Source: Larix kaempferi (lineage: Eukaryota > Streptophyta > Pinopsida > Pinales > Pinaceae). From it: a DNA stretch of 64,000 bases. The notes beneath the pieces are model-generated. The model was not told the origin of the DNA and did no database searches. It was given only the letters and a program-made list of their open reading frames with translations. The position numbers and the translations under genes are program-made. Shown here piece after piece: positions 12,282-24,834 of the stretch (position 1 is the stretch's first letter; each line of letters starts with the position of its first letter). Location: the NCBI GenBank assembly GCA_027924585.1, contig BSBM01000442.1, forward strand, positions 9,920,001 to 9,984,000, given 5' to 3'.

Positions 12282-13421
12282 GGAACATTAACCACTCGAT
12301 GTTGTGGAGCAGCCGGCATGCTGGCCAAACATTCCCTTAAACAATTGATAAAACCAGTCAGCATACTGGCCTAGCATTGCCTGTTCGAATGGTTGTGGAG
12401 TAGCCTGCGTGCTGGCCCAACATTCATGGTGGTATCCACGGGAAATCCAATGCTTGGAAAGCGAAGAAGGATCCTGTGGGATAAAGTGAAGACATCCTAT
12501 AAAGATAAATATTTGGGTATTGCTGGAAGCAAGGACTATGAAAGCATCTGGAGGATGCATGTGGACATGTGACCATCCTAAAAAGAGCTCAATATGAGCA
12601 GTAATGAAAGATGGTGCTAGTGGAACTGTGTGGGTCCTAGCAGCCAAAGGTTCTGTAAGCAACCATGGGGAAAGGTTCCCTAGTTGAAATCTACTCGACA
12701 GACCTTAGACACTAACGTGTCATAGCCGAGAAAGGGCAAGTCAAGCATTCACATTGAAGTGAAAGAAGCCAAGGAGCATAGAACCACCAATGATGGTGTG
12801 GCTCCGGATTGAAACCAGATTAAGAGGGGGAAACTCTTACTCTTCTCTTTCTTTTTTTTGACTAATGCATCTCAGAAACAAAAGACTATTGAGTGCATGT
12901 CATAAATGAGAATAATTTGTGTTTAATTGCTTGAAATGAATTGTGAATGCTGAAATAGTTATTTTCTTGTGAAAGGATGAACATGAATGAGTTCATGTGT
13001 ATGTGGGAAAGCATGAATGTGTGGAAGTCTCGTGAGTAAAGCATGGACGTTCCAAGTCAATTAGGAAAATAATTGACTAATTTTATTATTGTGTTATGCT
13101 TGTCCTAACAGGAATTGCCATGCTAAGTCTCACAGATAGTTGCTGGGACAACAAGAAAGATGGCATCCATGAAATTCCAGACTTGTAGATCAGCTGGAAG
13201 ATAAACAAACAAAAAGGGGTTGCTGTGGAGCGATGCCCACCTGCAGAACTGGAAGACCAAAGCTAGCAAAAGTAGCTTGAGGAAGCCAAAGGACTTGATC
13301 TTGAAAGTCAAAGTAAGGGGGTAAAACGCAGAACAGACCTGTCACATTTTGTGAATTTTGGATCATGTGTAAAGTGGGTATTCATACCTAAGTGTTGGAA
13401 CACCGAGGACGGTGTTATTCC

Positions 13422-13434
13422 AAGGGGAGGGGAA
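13422..13434 (+). other. Polypurine tract of LARD element, second copy
   Basis: AAGGGGAGGGGAA directly precedes the LTR at 13435, as in the first copy. Confidence 0.85.
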
Positions 13435-14742
13435 TGTAATGTCCCCAGTTTGGCCCCATGGCATTAACACTATAAATGATGTAATATTGTTAGGAAATCA
13501 TGGTGAGGAGCTCAAGGCCAAGGCCCCGCCATCGATTTCGTGATGCATATGGTTTGCGTGCTAGCAATGCACAGTGGAAATTCAAATAGCATGTAATATG
13601 CATTTTAATAAAAAATACCCACAACTAGCTATGCAATGCAACAAAGAGACGGGGGCATGATTTCACAAGGAATTGGGAGGGAAAACATTCAAACCCTTGA
13701 GCCAATAGAGTCAAGCCAAGTGTCAATGAGGAAACCCATCAAACCCTCAACTACCCATGTTGACTTTTGTACCCAACCATTGATTTCTCCCAAGAGTTGG
13801 TTGGGGAAGTTATTGCCTTGGGAATGGGAAGGTATGGCTGTCCAAAATCGGGTATGGGAAAGCCACCCTTCATGGAAAAACGTGTTGGTCTTTTGGGCAG
13901 GAAGAGAGCCATGAAATGGCTACCTAAGGGACTATTCACCATGGCCTTGCTCTCTCACGCAGCTCAAGCTGCCTGGGCATTTTCCTCCCTCATTTTGCTG
14001 TGTCTCCCTTCATCTTTTAGCTGGGAAGGGGCGTTTTTGTGTTGGTTACCCGTGGGGAAAGAGAGCAGAACGTTTTGGGTCTTCCTGGGGGTCGTTTAGG
14101 CCATTGGAAGGGATCCTAACCAGTGGAGAGAAATCGGTTTTGCTCCCTGGGGTTGAAAATGAAATTCCACAGTTCATTGGGTGAACCACGAGCTGGGGGA
14201 ACCAATGTGGACCCTGTTTTGTGAACACCTCTGTTGTAAATGTGTAACCCTGTCAATAGTCGTTTTGTTGTGAGAAGGAAGAGTATGTTGGGTATGGGTG
14301 ATGGGTAATCCATTATTCTGGCTTGGCTGAGATAAAAATGGTTATTGGGCAGTGGTTGAGCTGGAATGCCCCCTTTGTCCTTGTGAGAATCATGCCCAGC
14401 TCGGGGGTGGCCTTCGGACGGACTCAGTATAAGCTGTCGAAGAGCCTACGGTTGGGTGGAACGTTGCAGCGACATAGCTAGTTGCTTGGGACAATTGAAA
14501 CGAAGATAAGTGTTTCTGCCTATATATTTATTTATGAAATGCTTTTATTAATGCCTGAAATCTTGAATGTATTCGAATGATTGTGTGGATGTTGTTTCCG
14601 CTGTGCATGATTGATTGTCTACATCTGCACATTCATATCTTATTTCTTGTAATGAAATGAGTGGGCTAAATTTTGATTAAGAGCCCCATCGATTGGTAGT
14701 ATGTTCCTTGCTTCGCAGTGGTCAGCAGGTGGGGACATTACA
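13435..14742 (+). mobile_element. LARD long terminal repeat, right end of the tandem element
   Basis: This 1,308-bp LTR has the same 12-bp terminal inverted repeats as the one at 5747. It ends at ACA (14742), after which the sequence leaves the element and no primer site follows, so this is the 3' boundary. The target duplication would start ATTTA at 14743; its partner lies upstream of the window and cannot be checked here. Confidence 0.92.
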
Positions 14743-15235
14743 ATTTAAAGCATTCCATTACTCATTTGACATAGCATATTTGCACAGGAAAATGAAAGCA
14801 TTCACAACTAAGAATTAATTCTAGGTAGTCAGGAACGATCTCATAGTATATGTATGAACAGTGCAGAAATAGTTCAACAAACATTCAACTTGTCCCAAGC
14901 AAAACGAAGCGCAAGCTTTCCCAGTTAAAAATAAGTCCTTCTTTATTGATGTAGCAAAATAATTCATGTACAGCATCAGTCTGTCCTTTCACCTGCCAAA
15001 AGTCATCTTCTCTTCTATTCCCATATTTATATCTTTTACAAAATTTGTCTCTTCACATACCCTAAACCTAGGGAAACATAAAAGTTTGCCTTCTAGTGCC
15101 TAAAGAGACAAAACTCATTTCCAACTGTTTTTCTAAAACATTATACAATAAAAACAATTCTAGCTGTCATTTAAAAACATTTATACAATAAAAACAACCT
15201 CAACTTTCTTTTCTTCAAAATACAATAAAGCGGAC
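14743..15235. other. AT-rich gap without recognised gene
   Basis: This lies between the LARD end and the stop codon of the minus-strand decayed gene. It is probably the 3' flank of that gene. Two near-copies of a short segment around TATACAATAAAAACAA occur near 15144 and 15183. Nothing else is recognised. Confidence 0.5.
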
Positions 15236-16830
15236 TTAATTCCTGGATGGTCCCGCTGCTTCAGCTGATCCTTTTATTTCAGCTGCCCCGTCCACTTCGG
15301 CAGGTTGGCTTACTTCAGTAGGTTTTTCAACGTCTGTGATGTACCTAGCCCATTGGTTGATTTCTCATAAAATGGTATTTCCCTGCGCAGGAATCATCAT
15401 CTTCAGTGCTATTTCATGCTTACGTGGATATGATTTAACGTTTGTTGCTCATGTTGTTGCTTCCTGGGCGATGTCTTCTAGGAAATAGGCATGGATAGAA
15501 GTTTTCCCAATCATCCAGTGGAAGTCTTCTAGAGTAGGGATACCTATCTTTCTTAGGTATTCTATTTCTGCATTTTCTCGCTCTGCAAGTCTGACAAGCG
15601 TTGATCCTTTTTTGGAAAGTCATCTATGGTTTTAGGTAAGGCCATGTTGCATTTCCCATGGGTCTCTCGGATCTTAAAGTAGAGGTCCGTACACTTCTTG
15701 ATGGCCTTCTGAATTGCAATGCTTATCTTTGTACCACAGTCTCTACAGAACTCCAGGACTCCCAAATCCAAGTCTAATTCATCCGCTGAGAAGGCATGTA
15801 GGTTTACCAGGAATCCTGATTTCCCTTTCCTCCATTCAAACTGTCCATTGATTTCTTCTATGTGGCGCACATACCTCCTCCTAAGTCTTATTGCCTCATC
15901 CTCAATCGCTTTCATCCTTGAAATCATTCCTTTTATCTTACAAATCTCCTCTGAGATTAGCTCTATCGATTGCTGAACTCTCTTCAGCATATCACATGCT
16001 TGTTTATGGAATGTGGTTATATCTTGTTTCTTCTCTTCTTCCTTTTTCAGCTGCTCCTTTTCTTTTGTGATCCTTTCAAGCTGGGGTTTGTAGAACCCAA
16101 TCTGCCGCATGTTGTTGGCTTCATGATATTCCAATTCTCAAATGCGGGCTTCCAACCCTTCCATGGCTATCAACTGCTGCTGCCTGTTGTCGGACGTATG
16201 ATCTTCTAATTCTTTTAGGCGAGTTTCTAATTCCTTCTTCTCGCCTTCTAGGATTATCATATGTGTGTTGAGTGCATTCTTTTCTTCTTCGAGCTTCTGC
16301 TTCTTAACCACCATATCCACATTTTCTTCTTGAAGGTCGTCGTACATCCTTTTCATTCTTTTACCTAGGTGCACTTCCTTCTATAGATTATCTTTAACCT
16401 TGAAGCACCTTTCTATGTATTGCTTTACCTTCTCTACCAACGTAACTACATTGTCGGTGCTCGCTTGGACTGAAGCTACACTGCATGCTGCCATGAACTC
16501 AGGGTCACTATGAGTTCCTTTGAAGAGTGGAAATTGAGTTATTTTAACTTCCTCTCGGCTTTCTCCATCTCTCATCCACTTTTCAGAGCTACTTATGATA
16601 GTCTTTCTCGTGGAATCAAAGAAGACGGTATCCATATTCGACACTAGGCACTACTTCGAGGGGGTGTATGGGGTGAGAGGAAGTTCTTGAGTTGGGACAG
16701 ATCCTTTAGAGGTTTGTTGGCACCCCAACAACTCCCCTTGATTTTTGTAAAATAAAGGGGCCCCCTCATGTAGATTTTTGTAAATATGAATCTCTTTGGT
16801 GTGTTTTTATTTTATCTTGCTTGATTGGTT
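15236..16830 (-). pseudogene. Decayed minus-strand gene, C-terminal part with coiled coil
   Basis: One minus-strand reading frame runs from about 16830 down to 15562 with three in-frame stops (near 16654, 16381 and 16138). It then shifts frame near 15625 and continues, with two more stops, to a final TAA at 15236-15238. The encoded chain has a linker rich in Pro, Ser and Thr, then a part starting near MDTVFFDSTRK. After that come two long Glu/Lys-rich helical stretches (about 16374-16138 and 16134-15950) that look like coiled coil, and an Ala/Glu/Pro-rich tail. I do not recognise the family. It reads as the downstream part of the fragments at 20193-21220 and 28987-29861, all on the same strand and in collinear order. 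It could be an extra ORF of a Gypsy-type element or a host gene; the stops and shift mean it is not functional. Confidence 0.6.
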
Positions 16831-19800
16831 TGATGATTTCATGGCCTCTTTTCAGATCCTTGATGTTCAACGTTGCATAGTACATGCTTAGGTTTTCAAT
16901 AAGTATGATTGGATGATGATAATTGTTAAGGAATTTCTTAATTGAGACATGTGTTTAATCACTTGCATAATTTTAGAAATTTCATTAAGTGATTAACTAT
17001 AATCCTAATCCTTATCAATATTTTTTAAAACTATATTCTTATGGTTTGACCTATGAAGAGATTATTTTATTTTAATATTGAGATCACTTTTTATTTTTTA
17101 AATAATATGATGAAGTTGTTCCATAATTCTATTTATATTTTCCACAATTATCAAAATCTAATAATCTTATATATTTACAACTTCATCTTATTACTTCAAT
17201 CAATATACTTTTTAATTATAATAAATATATTCTCTTTTTAGAGAATATGATGCTTGTGGTTTTAAATGGATTAAGTTTTGTTATAATAGTCATTGGAATA
17301 CTATGCACTTAAAGTAATTGAGATAAGCTTGAAATATTGTTTATTAAAAGCTACCACCATGCCCTAACTGCCTTTATTTAATTCATAACCAATGTGACAC
17401 ATGTTTATGGTTTTGATCAAACAATACTTCATGAATGTTACATAAGTCACGTGAGCTATTCAAAGATGGGTAGTGGGGTCAATCCAATGAAATATTTAAG
17501 TAAAGTTAATCCAAAACCATGTAAATATTAAACTTTAATTGGTCTTGGCTATATAGTTTCGTGCATGATGATCGATTTAAACAAGGCAAGCTCTTAATTC
17601 TTTTTAACGTGAATGCACTAAACCTGCACATTAGGATCTGATTGTTTAAACTTGCATTTAATCAAACTAAGGTTCGTGATGTGTTAACTTTTGGTTTTAT
17701 TTGTGCAGCCAATTCTTGAATTGATAAATGATTTTCAGCGTGCAGCATTTTTGAAGTAGAATGGACTTATGGCCAAACGCCAAAATAAAGATTACAGTCC
17801 TCTACGGATAAAGATTTTGGACTTATGGAGATTCCAGTTTTTTCCACCTGAAGTATTTCACGTAGTCAACTCATGCCAGATCATGGAAGAACAAAGATGC
17901 CATTAAACGGTTCAAAAGTTTAGATGTGACAGACGCAGCCTCCCAAGATTTCATTTAAGAATAATGACAGCGCATGACCGAGTCCGAATTTATTGCATGT
18001 ATCATTAAAATGTTACACCATGTGTTAGAAGCATGGGGATAATAGAGATAATATCAGTTTGTAAACTCTGAACAAATTCGCCATGTTGCTCTAGGATCAT
18101 GCCACTTCATTCAAGGGAATCCACACATAAAGATTTTCATTTATATCATCATTTAATTAAATGAAATCGCCAACAAGATAGTTGAGATATCCATGAAGAA
18201 GACATAGACTAAATTGGAGCTTTTGATGGGATGATAGTTGAAGCTAGTGCGCCATTGCGGAATGAAAGGAAGACACTACAATTGTCAATTACAGATTTTG
18301 ATGAAGAATGGCCACGTTGCTGAAATACCATTTAAAGATTTGGTTACACCAATAGAATTAATTGCTGCAGCTGATGTTGGCCTTGTGATTGTGCGTTTGA
18401 TACCAGCTCGTGAGGGAAGTTCAACGGCTCTGTTGCTGTGTGAAAGATGTGTCAAAGCAAGCTTAAAAGCTGCCATAATTTTCTGCTATCAGACCTCTCA
18501 AGATTCATCAAAATTCGGAGGATGGGCACCAGATAAGTTTACCTGAACTACACTAATATCTTAATCATTTGCAACAGGTTGATGCGGAAATTACCAGCAC
18601 AGTGTAATCAAAACTAATTTTAGCAGATAGAAGGATCAATCCATCGATCAATTGCCGAGTTTCATTATTTTTAACTAGTTTGATTTTGACTGCAGAGTGA
18701 ATAGGATGCAGAAACGTGGAACTATTCTGTTTCTCCAATAAATTAGAATTTAAACGTGGTTCCATTTGAAAAGAATACCGGATCGATGAAAAGGGAAATA
18801 CTCGCGCCTTCTTTGCATAGTTTTTGCTTTCACAATAGTTCTTTTAATATTTTTATTTTTACGAATTAACTATGGATTGTTGTGCAGGACAAAAGGTAGC
18901 TAATGGACGGAGAAAGTTTATTAGATCGCAAAGGATTTTCGCAAGATTATGGGTTAATTGCTGAGATGCTGTGAAGTTTCATTGGGTAAATTTCATTGAA
19001 GATATCATTTGATAGAGACCAACTCATCCAACAGAACGAAAAAGGTGCAGGCGATTTTGGAAGACAGTGCGGAACTCAAACGAATAACGTGCAGAAATTT
19101 GATCCACGCTCTCACAGGGTGAATTAAGAACTGTGGCTGCTATTCAGGAGTTTTGTTATTTTCTTTGTGGTTATATAAACAACAGTCATCTGTCTGTAAA
19201 GGGGGAGGAACGTTCCAGTAAACTGGACGAACTTATTTTTTCATTTTTCTGTATGTTTCTCTGCTAGAGGGGGGAAGCTCTGTAAAGAAGGAGGGAACTG
19301 TTTCCCAGAGGCTCTACTGTTTTCTCCTTGCGTTCGATTTCTGAGACATTCGAGAGATACATATGATACAGTATTATATTTCCTTCTGTGTATTTTGATT
19401 TTTCTCTGAACTTCTTCTGAGAGTTGTCGGATATTGCAGAACAATGGAGATTCTAACTAAGTCTTTATAATATTAATAATATCTATGCTGTATTGCTTTG
19501 TTGATCGCTCTTTGTCATGTTTTTATTTCGTATATATATATCTTGCTATTATATGTGAATGATCTTTGCAGAATTCGAATGTATATGCTGATCTGAAATG
19601 TGATTGGTTGACTTCAAAATAGGGATTAATGAACTGTTTTCATTGTTTAATCTTTTATAAACCAATTCTTATTATTTCCTAGCTTGCATTTTGACCGTGT
19701 TTCACTTCCAAGTTAGCAAAATAATTATACAGTGTATCTAGTTAGGAATTTTGACTTTAGTTCGGAATTCTTATATACTTATTTTACAATAGATTTTTAT

Positions 19801-20192
19801 CCATTGTGAGATGATTTAAATTTACTTCTATGGTTGGGATTTCTCTACCAATCTACAGTTAGTTAGTGAATATATTGCTGGTAATTTTGAACTTCAGATC
19901 AATAAATAATCTATGCTTTTGGACAAGATAGGAAGCTAACATTTTAGTTAGATCATTAGCATTTACCTTATCATAGAATAAAATTAGGAGCTATAAATGT
20001 TTGATATTTAGTATTAGATAGTCCTTAGAATTAGATAATCATTAGCTTAAATTTTCCCTAGTTTGTTAGTGGATTGACTTTACTTAGAACACACTCACGT
20101 GGAGAGACTCTCTATCTTCGAGAGCATAACACACAGGCAGCAGGGCCTTGATCCTATGAAGGACAGCTACTTTAAACACATATAAGACTGCA
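16831..20192. other. Unassigned AT-rich block interrupting the minus-strand gene
   Basis: This 3.4-kb block separates the middle and C-terminal parts of the decayed gene, so it is either an intron or an insertion. I found no convincing terminal repeats or target duplication. A TATA-like GGTTATATAAACAAC near 19168 followed by stop-rich sequence could be part of an old LTR. The rest is AT-rich and featureless apart from the short open frame at 18238-18546. Confidence 0.45.
18238..18546 (+). CDS. Short unidentified open frame, possible gene fragment
   Basis: A 102-codon plus-strand frame lies inside the unassigned block. It has ordinary-looking amino-acid composition, with a hydrophobic middle around IELIAAADVGLVIVRLI and a later CERCVKAS, but no start context or family that I recognise. 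The frame just upstream (18228 on, shifted) also looks protein-like for about 30 codons, so a frameshifted gene fragment is possible. It may equally be chance. Confidence 0.25.
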   Translation: MKLVRHCGMKGRHYNCQLQILMKNGHVAEIPFKDLVTPIELIAAADVGLVIVRLIPAREGSSTALLLCERCVKASLKAAIIFCYQTSQDSSKFGGWAPDKFT

Positions 20193-21220
20193 TTAAGTCA
20201 AGTGTGTGGGTTGTCTTTCCGTAAGTTGGCCTAGGACAGTTTTCTCGGCCAACAAGGTTGTCGTTAACGCACCCAAGTCCATATCTTGCATGCCCAAGCC
20301 TCCTTGATCCATATCTTCTTTGGACTTCTCCGCTTCTTCTTTCTGCCTCTGCAATTCTACCGCTTCTGCTTCTGCTTTCTCCCTTATTTCTTGCAGTGTT
20401 TCTGCCATTTCTCTCTTTATCTTTTCAGCTTCTTCTCTTTGCAATCTCTCGGCTTAATTTTAGCAGCTTCATCTTGATGCCGCTTTTCCTCTTGTTCCTT
20501 TTGAAGCCTTTCTGCTTCTCCGCTTGCTCACTTTGGACCCTCTCATTCTCTTCTTCTTCAAGCATATCAGCCTCCTCTTTCTTATTGCTTTCAGCTTCCT
20601 CCAGCTGCGCTGCCACTTCCTCTTTGCGTTGCTTTTCCTCCTGCTCCTTTTGCATTAACCCCATAGGTTTGGAACTGGAGTTGACTACTTTTGGCTGGCG
20701 GTATCGCTTTCCCAACTCGGTCATATTCTTGGCACTTTGAAAGAACTGCTCATCCTTGTTGAAATGGTGAGCGTACTCAAAAGTGACCTTGAGGTTGAGG
20801 CAGTGGGCACGAGATTTTCCTTTGAGGTCATGCCTCCTAAATATTTTCATCCCGAAATGGAAGGCATCTAAATATTTAGTGAAATATACACCGTCTTTCT
20901 CCTTGGGGAGTTGGTATGCTCCAATGACAAATGGCATTGGCGGGTATGTGGCCTTTTTCTTATCACTGAGTATTTTGCTGAATCCATCTACAAAGTGTTG
21001 CTTTACAACTTCTTTGTGTACAACATAATCTGTGGCATAACGGAGTAAAAGGGATGGAGCACAACTGCCTCCATACATTCTGAAGTATGTCCCTTCCATA
21101 GAGAAGTAGTAATCTTTGTATGTCTCTATGATGGGCATGGCATTTTCCGATAGGCAACAAGGTTCTTCTATGAATATCAACTAATATAGGGGCATGATGA
21201 ACATTTCGTAGATTTGAGTA
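20193..21220 (-). pseudogene. Decayed minus-strand gene, middle part
   Basis: The frame runs from 21220 down to about 20440, then shifts by one and continues to a stop at 20193. The first 170 residues look globular (for example YFSMEGTYFRMYGG and HFGMKIFRRHDLKGK). They are followed by a long Lys/Glu-rich stretch predicted as coiled coil. Joining this to 28987-29861 after removing one copy of the solo-LTR target duplication keeps the frame exactly, which shows both were one gene before the insertions. An in-frame stop near 21181 lies just after the junction. Function unknown. Confidence 0.65.
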
Positions 21221-21225
21221 TGTTA
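21221..21225. repeat. Left target duplication of Copia A (TGTTA)
   Basis: TGTTA before the 5' LTR matches TGTTA at 27969-27973 after the 3' LTR. These five bases are also the first bases of the solo LTR at 27969. Confidence 0.9.
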
Positions 21226-21829
21226 TGTTGAATATTGTAACTTCTAAGAATATTATATTTGTACTTTGTTATTCTGGAGATGTTTCATTCCTTCGTGAAG
21301 ATCTTATTGTATATCCATAGATGTTCATTCCTCCGTCGGATAGTGGCAACTTCGGTTATTAGACTTCCCTAGTGGGGGTCAGCCCTGTATGTGTTATGTG
21401 GGTCAAATGGTTATTAGACCACCCTAGTGGGGTCATCCCAGTCAGTTGTAATCGGGTGTTTAACCCAGTGTTAAAGTTGGGGCCGACCTAGTTAATATAA
21501 AGTACAAGTTAGAGATGTGCATATATAGAAGAGGTGTGTTCCTCATTTGACACACTTCCCTCACTTGGAATGTAGCGCACTTATGAGAGAGAGGTATGCT
21601 ATGGAGAAGGAGGAGATCGTGTCTTCGGTTTTCATTTTTGTATATTGCTGGTCATCTATATTGAGGAAGCTTTGCTGGGTTTTCTACCCCATGAGAGTTT
21701 CCCAGGATAAATCTGTGTCTCTTGTGTTTATGCTGTGCTTGTTGTTTCTTCAGTTATCCTGTCTATGTTATTGTTGTGAAATGAAATGAAATGCTGATAT
21801 TTTCTATCTTAGCATATTGAATCTTAACA
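21226..21829 (+). repeat. Copia A 5' LTR
   Basis: 604 bp, starting TGTTGA and ending TTAACA. TATA-like ATATATAG lies near 21521. The U3 part holds two copies of a segment containing GGTTATTAGAC (near 21354 and 21409). It is followed by a Met-type primer site with several changed bases (TGGAATTGGATCTAACC). Confidence 0.9.
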
Positions 21830-22220
21830 TGGAATTGGATCTAACCTGAAGGAAGGAAATGTATGGAACTTACAACACTTGCTTCAGTTGCGACAATTTG
21901 AAGGTTAGGGTTTTATATAGCAAAAACCTGTCATCATGGAACTTTCTCTATAAATCCATTTTGGCGCAGGTTCAGGATCTGAAACGTTTATAAGTCGTAG
22001 ATAACATCCTCATGTACCTTGTGTCCAAAGGACACCCTCATATTCATTGTACTTCTTGAGTTATGATCAGTACAAGTTAGGGTTTCTTCCTCTTCCACAT
22101 CTCAGTCATAATCATGTGACCTAGGAAAAAAGGTCATAACTTGGGCTAGGAAGCTCCAAATGAAATTTCATAAAAAATGAAAGGTAGTACACAGACTGTA
22201 CTATCTCAATAAATGTTTTC

Positions 22221-24380
22221 AAAGGCCGAAGTTGAGCTAGTGACACGTGGCATGCCATACAAGTTCACTGTCCTGTTTTATCCCATAAATAGGTCATGTT
22301 GCGACATTTGGCATAACTCTCTCTCAGAAAATCCAATTGAGGTCAGACCTATCGCGATGGAAATATGACAGGTAAGGATACCACAAAAAAAAAAATTCAG
22401 ACCCTGTGGATCGAAAAGTTTAGAGTTACATCCGAAACAATCAGGTACATATTTCTGTCAAAACAGAATTATTTTTGGAGCACCTTCATTCATGGCTTCT
22501 GGAATTTAGGGTTTCGGAGAAAGTTAGAATTTTTGGAAGCAGAGTCCACGGCTAAATGCTACTTAGAAAAATCAAAATTTAGAGACCAAGATCGAATTTT
22601 TTGGTTGGGTAGAAGACCGGGCTTGATCAAACCCCAGTTCGGGATTTTGATCGGAAAAGTGAACATTAGGGATTCTGCAAAAGTTGGAGTTTTTTTAGTC
22701 TGTGACCACGGGTGGAAGCTCCTCAGAAAAATAAGAGTCTAGAGCCTTAGATCAAACCTTTTGATTAGGAAGAAGGGTTGGATCCATCAAACCCTAGTTC
22801 AAGATCTTGTCCAGAAAATCCAGAAGTTTCGAAGGCAATTTTTGAGGATCAAATTTTGGGGATTTCAAAATTGAAGTATGATAGTTTGATCAGCTCAGCA
22901 AGACACATCCTTCCATACATTCAAAAGTGTGAAAGTCAAAGTTTAAATTTTTAGGGTTTCTCTCACAAACCCTAATCGAGATCGAGATCAAGTTTCAGGG
23001 GGAGATGAGGCTAAGGCCTTACATAAGAAGACTACAAGAAGTCTCGACAGGTATGACTTAAGAAGATACAGGTATGTCTTCAAATTTGATTCTTGATTAA
23101 GTTCATAATATGTTTGTCTTCATATTATTTATTAGTACAATCTTGATTAATGTTAGAATTGTCTTATCACCCTAGTAAAAGTATGTGAATGATAGAATAC
23201 ATTCATTGATTACGGCTATATGATTGTACTAATGCACTGTGGTGTTGTATGAGGTTGATGTTGTTTGCTAACAAGATACAGGTACATCATGAAAGACAAA
23301 TCAAGTTCCATGACCATGACAACATGAAGACAAAGATTCATCCATAATCTTTGATCACATAGAAGTTCTACTTACGAGGTATGTATGACTTTGTTCTATT
23401 ATGCATAACCTATGAGATATGCACGTTCTAGCACAGGATCTCTCAATCATTGAAGAGAACAAAGAAGATATTGATTAGGTATGTTAGACATAACTAAGCA
23501 GGTATACTAATCCAGGTATGTTTTCCTATGTCAAGTTAGAATCTTACCTTGTGTTAAGATCCCTTATATAAGTATATTTGGTATGATTGGTTATGCTTAT
23601 CCATAAAGTTAGTAATCAAGGGTTTATGCATATTATGTCTCTTATCTTGATTGATGATTTAACTAACCAGAAGAGTCCTATGATCAAACAACAATATGCA
23701 TGAGTAAAAGAAGACTTCCCTAAAACCTCAAATACTAATGTTTATTATCTATGATCATGACTATACATATTCAAGATTATTTAGAATTATAATGTTTTGA
23801 TAATATTGAGATTATACTAATGAATGTATGTTTGTGTATGAGATCATGAGGATGACACTAGTGCACACTTGAGCATGCACAGTGGTACAGAATGAATAGA
23901 AGTTCAAAAGTCATATAGAAGATCAAGTGGGAGGCAACCACACAAACATAAAAGATAAGTACTTGAGTTGTTATTTGAAATAGTAAATGATATTGCTTGT
24001 AATAGTTGTATGCATATTTGTATTCCTAGAATATATCATGTTGAGTGTAAACATTCATATAACGTTGAATAGTATACTACTAATATGCATATGATTGGTA
24101 ATTTGGACAAACATTCCATTGTTGCTTGTCTAGAAGGAAACCTCTTTGCTGACATGCTGAGAGCTGTGCACACTCTTGATAGTATGTTCTGGTAGAGATG
24201 GAAGGCATCTAGATAGCCACTATATGCATATAGGATATGGAAAAGTGTTGTGCCAAATTATTGGTCAAGATAGTAGCATAACTATGTAAATCATATCTGT
24301 ATGCATAATAGGTTATCATGTCAACATGATTTGATGATTATGAAGCATTACTAATCATGTGCTTAATCTTGATTTGTAGG
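22221..24380 (+). other. Copia A leader and non-coding interior
   Basis: This holds one copy of the leader segment that Copia B and C carry twice (177-bp unit, beginning about 22221). From 23049 on there is a series of splice-donor-like AGGTATG motifs (23049, 23070, 23377, 23477, 23514) and a candidate acceptor TTTGTAG ending at 24379. No coding domain is recognised, although gag to integrase would normally lie here. Confidence 0.5.
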
Positions 24381-24834
24381 AAAGATCATGAAGAATGATG
24401 AACACCGAACAAGTGATAGATGTTCAACAAGAAGATTTACAAATCAAACATAATATAGAAGGCTCATGGCTAGAAGCTTCTCTTCGAAAAAGGAAGAGAA
24501 TCATGATGAGATGTTTGATCCAAGTGGCTAGATAAGATCATTATCTTAATGATGTAATTGAAGAATAAGTGCAAATCAAGGATTCAATTGAAGAAAGCTC
24601 TGTATGGGTACCCAGGATTGATAGTCAATTGATGAGCTTAATGATCACCATGGGTGATGTGGATCTCAACCTTTGCTACAAGTTTGAATATGGTTTCCAT
24701 ACACAGATGACATGGATGCAAGAAGGAACTCACCATAGAGTTCGAATGATATTAACGCTCATATCAGTAGACCCATCTGACGAGAGATGGCACAGATAGA
24801 TATGCAGAAGATCACTCAATGCAGAGTGTGAATG

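Larger units (their letters stand above)
7055..13434 (+). mobile_element. LARD-type LTR element, complete second interior
   Basis: This 6,380-bp interior runs from primer site (7058) to polypurine tract (13422-13434) between two full LTRs. In order it holds the GC-rich 62-bp array and poly-A (7335-8075), a long AT-rich segment with no protein similarity, two related segments containing ACTGTTTGGCT (near 10245 and 10498), the stem-loop array (11419-11904), the 40-bp triplet (12162-12281) and a unique 3' part. No retroviral-type domain is visible, which argues that the element is replicated in trans. The LTR-interior-LTR-interior-LTR layout could arise by unequal recombination between LTRs of neighbouring copies. 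Confidence 0.85.

Noticed and set aside
18238-18546. Host gene exon
   Set aside because: The frame is short, has no recognised family, and the neighbouring protein-like stretch is in another frame. It is listed only as a low-confidence fragment.
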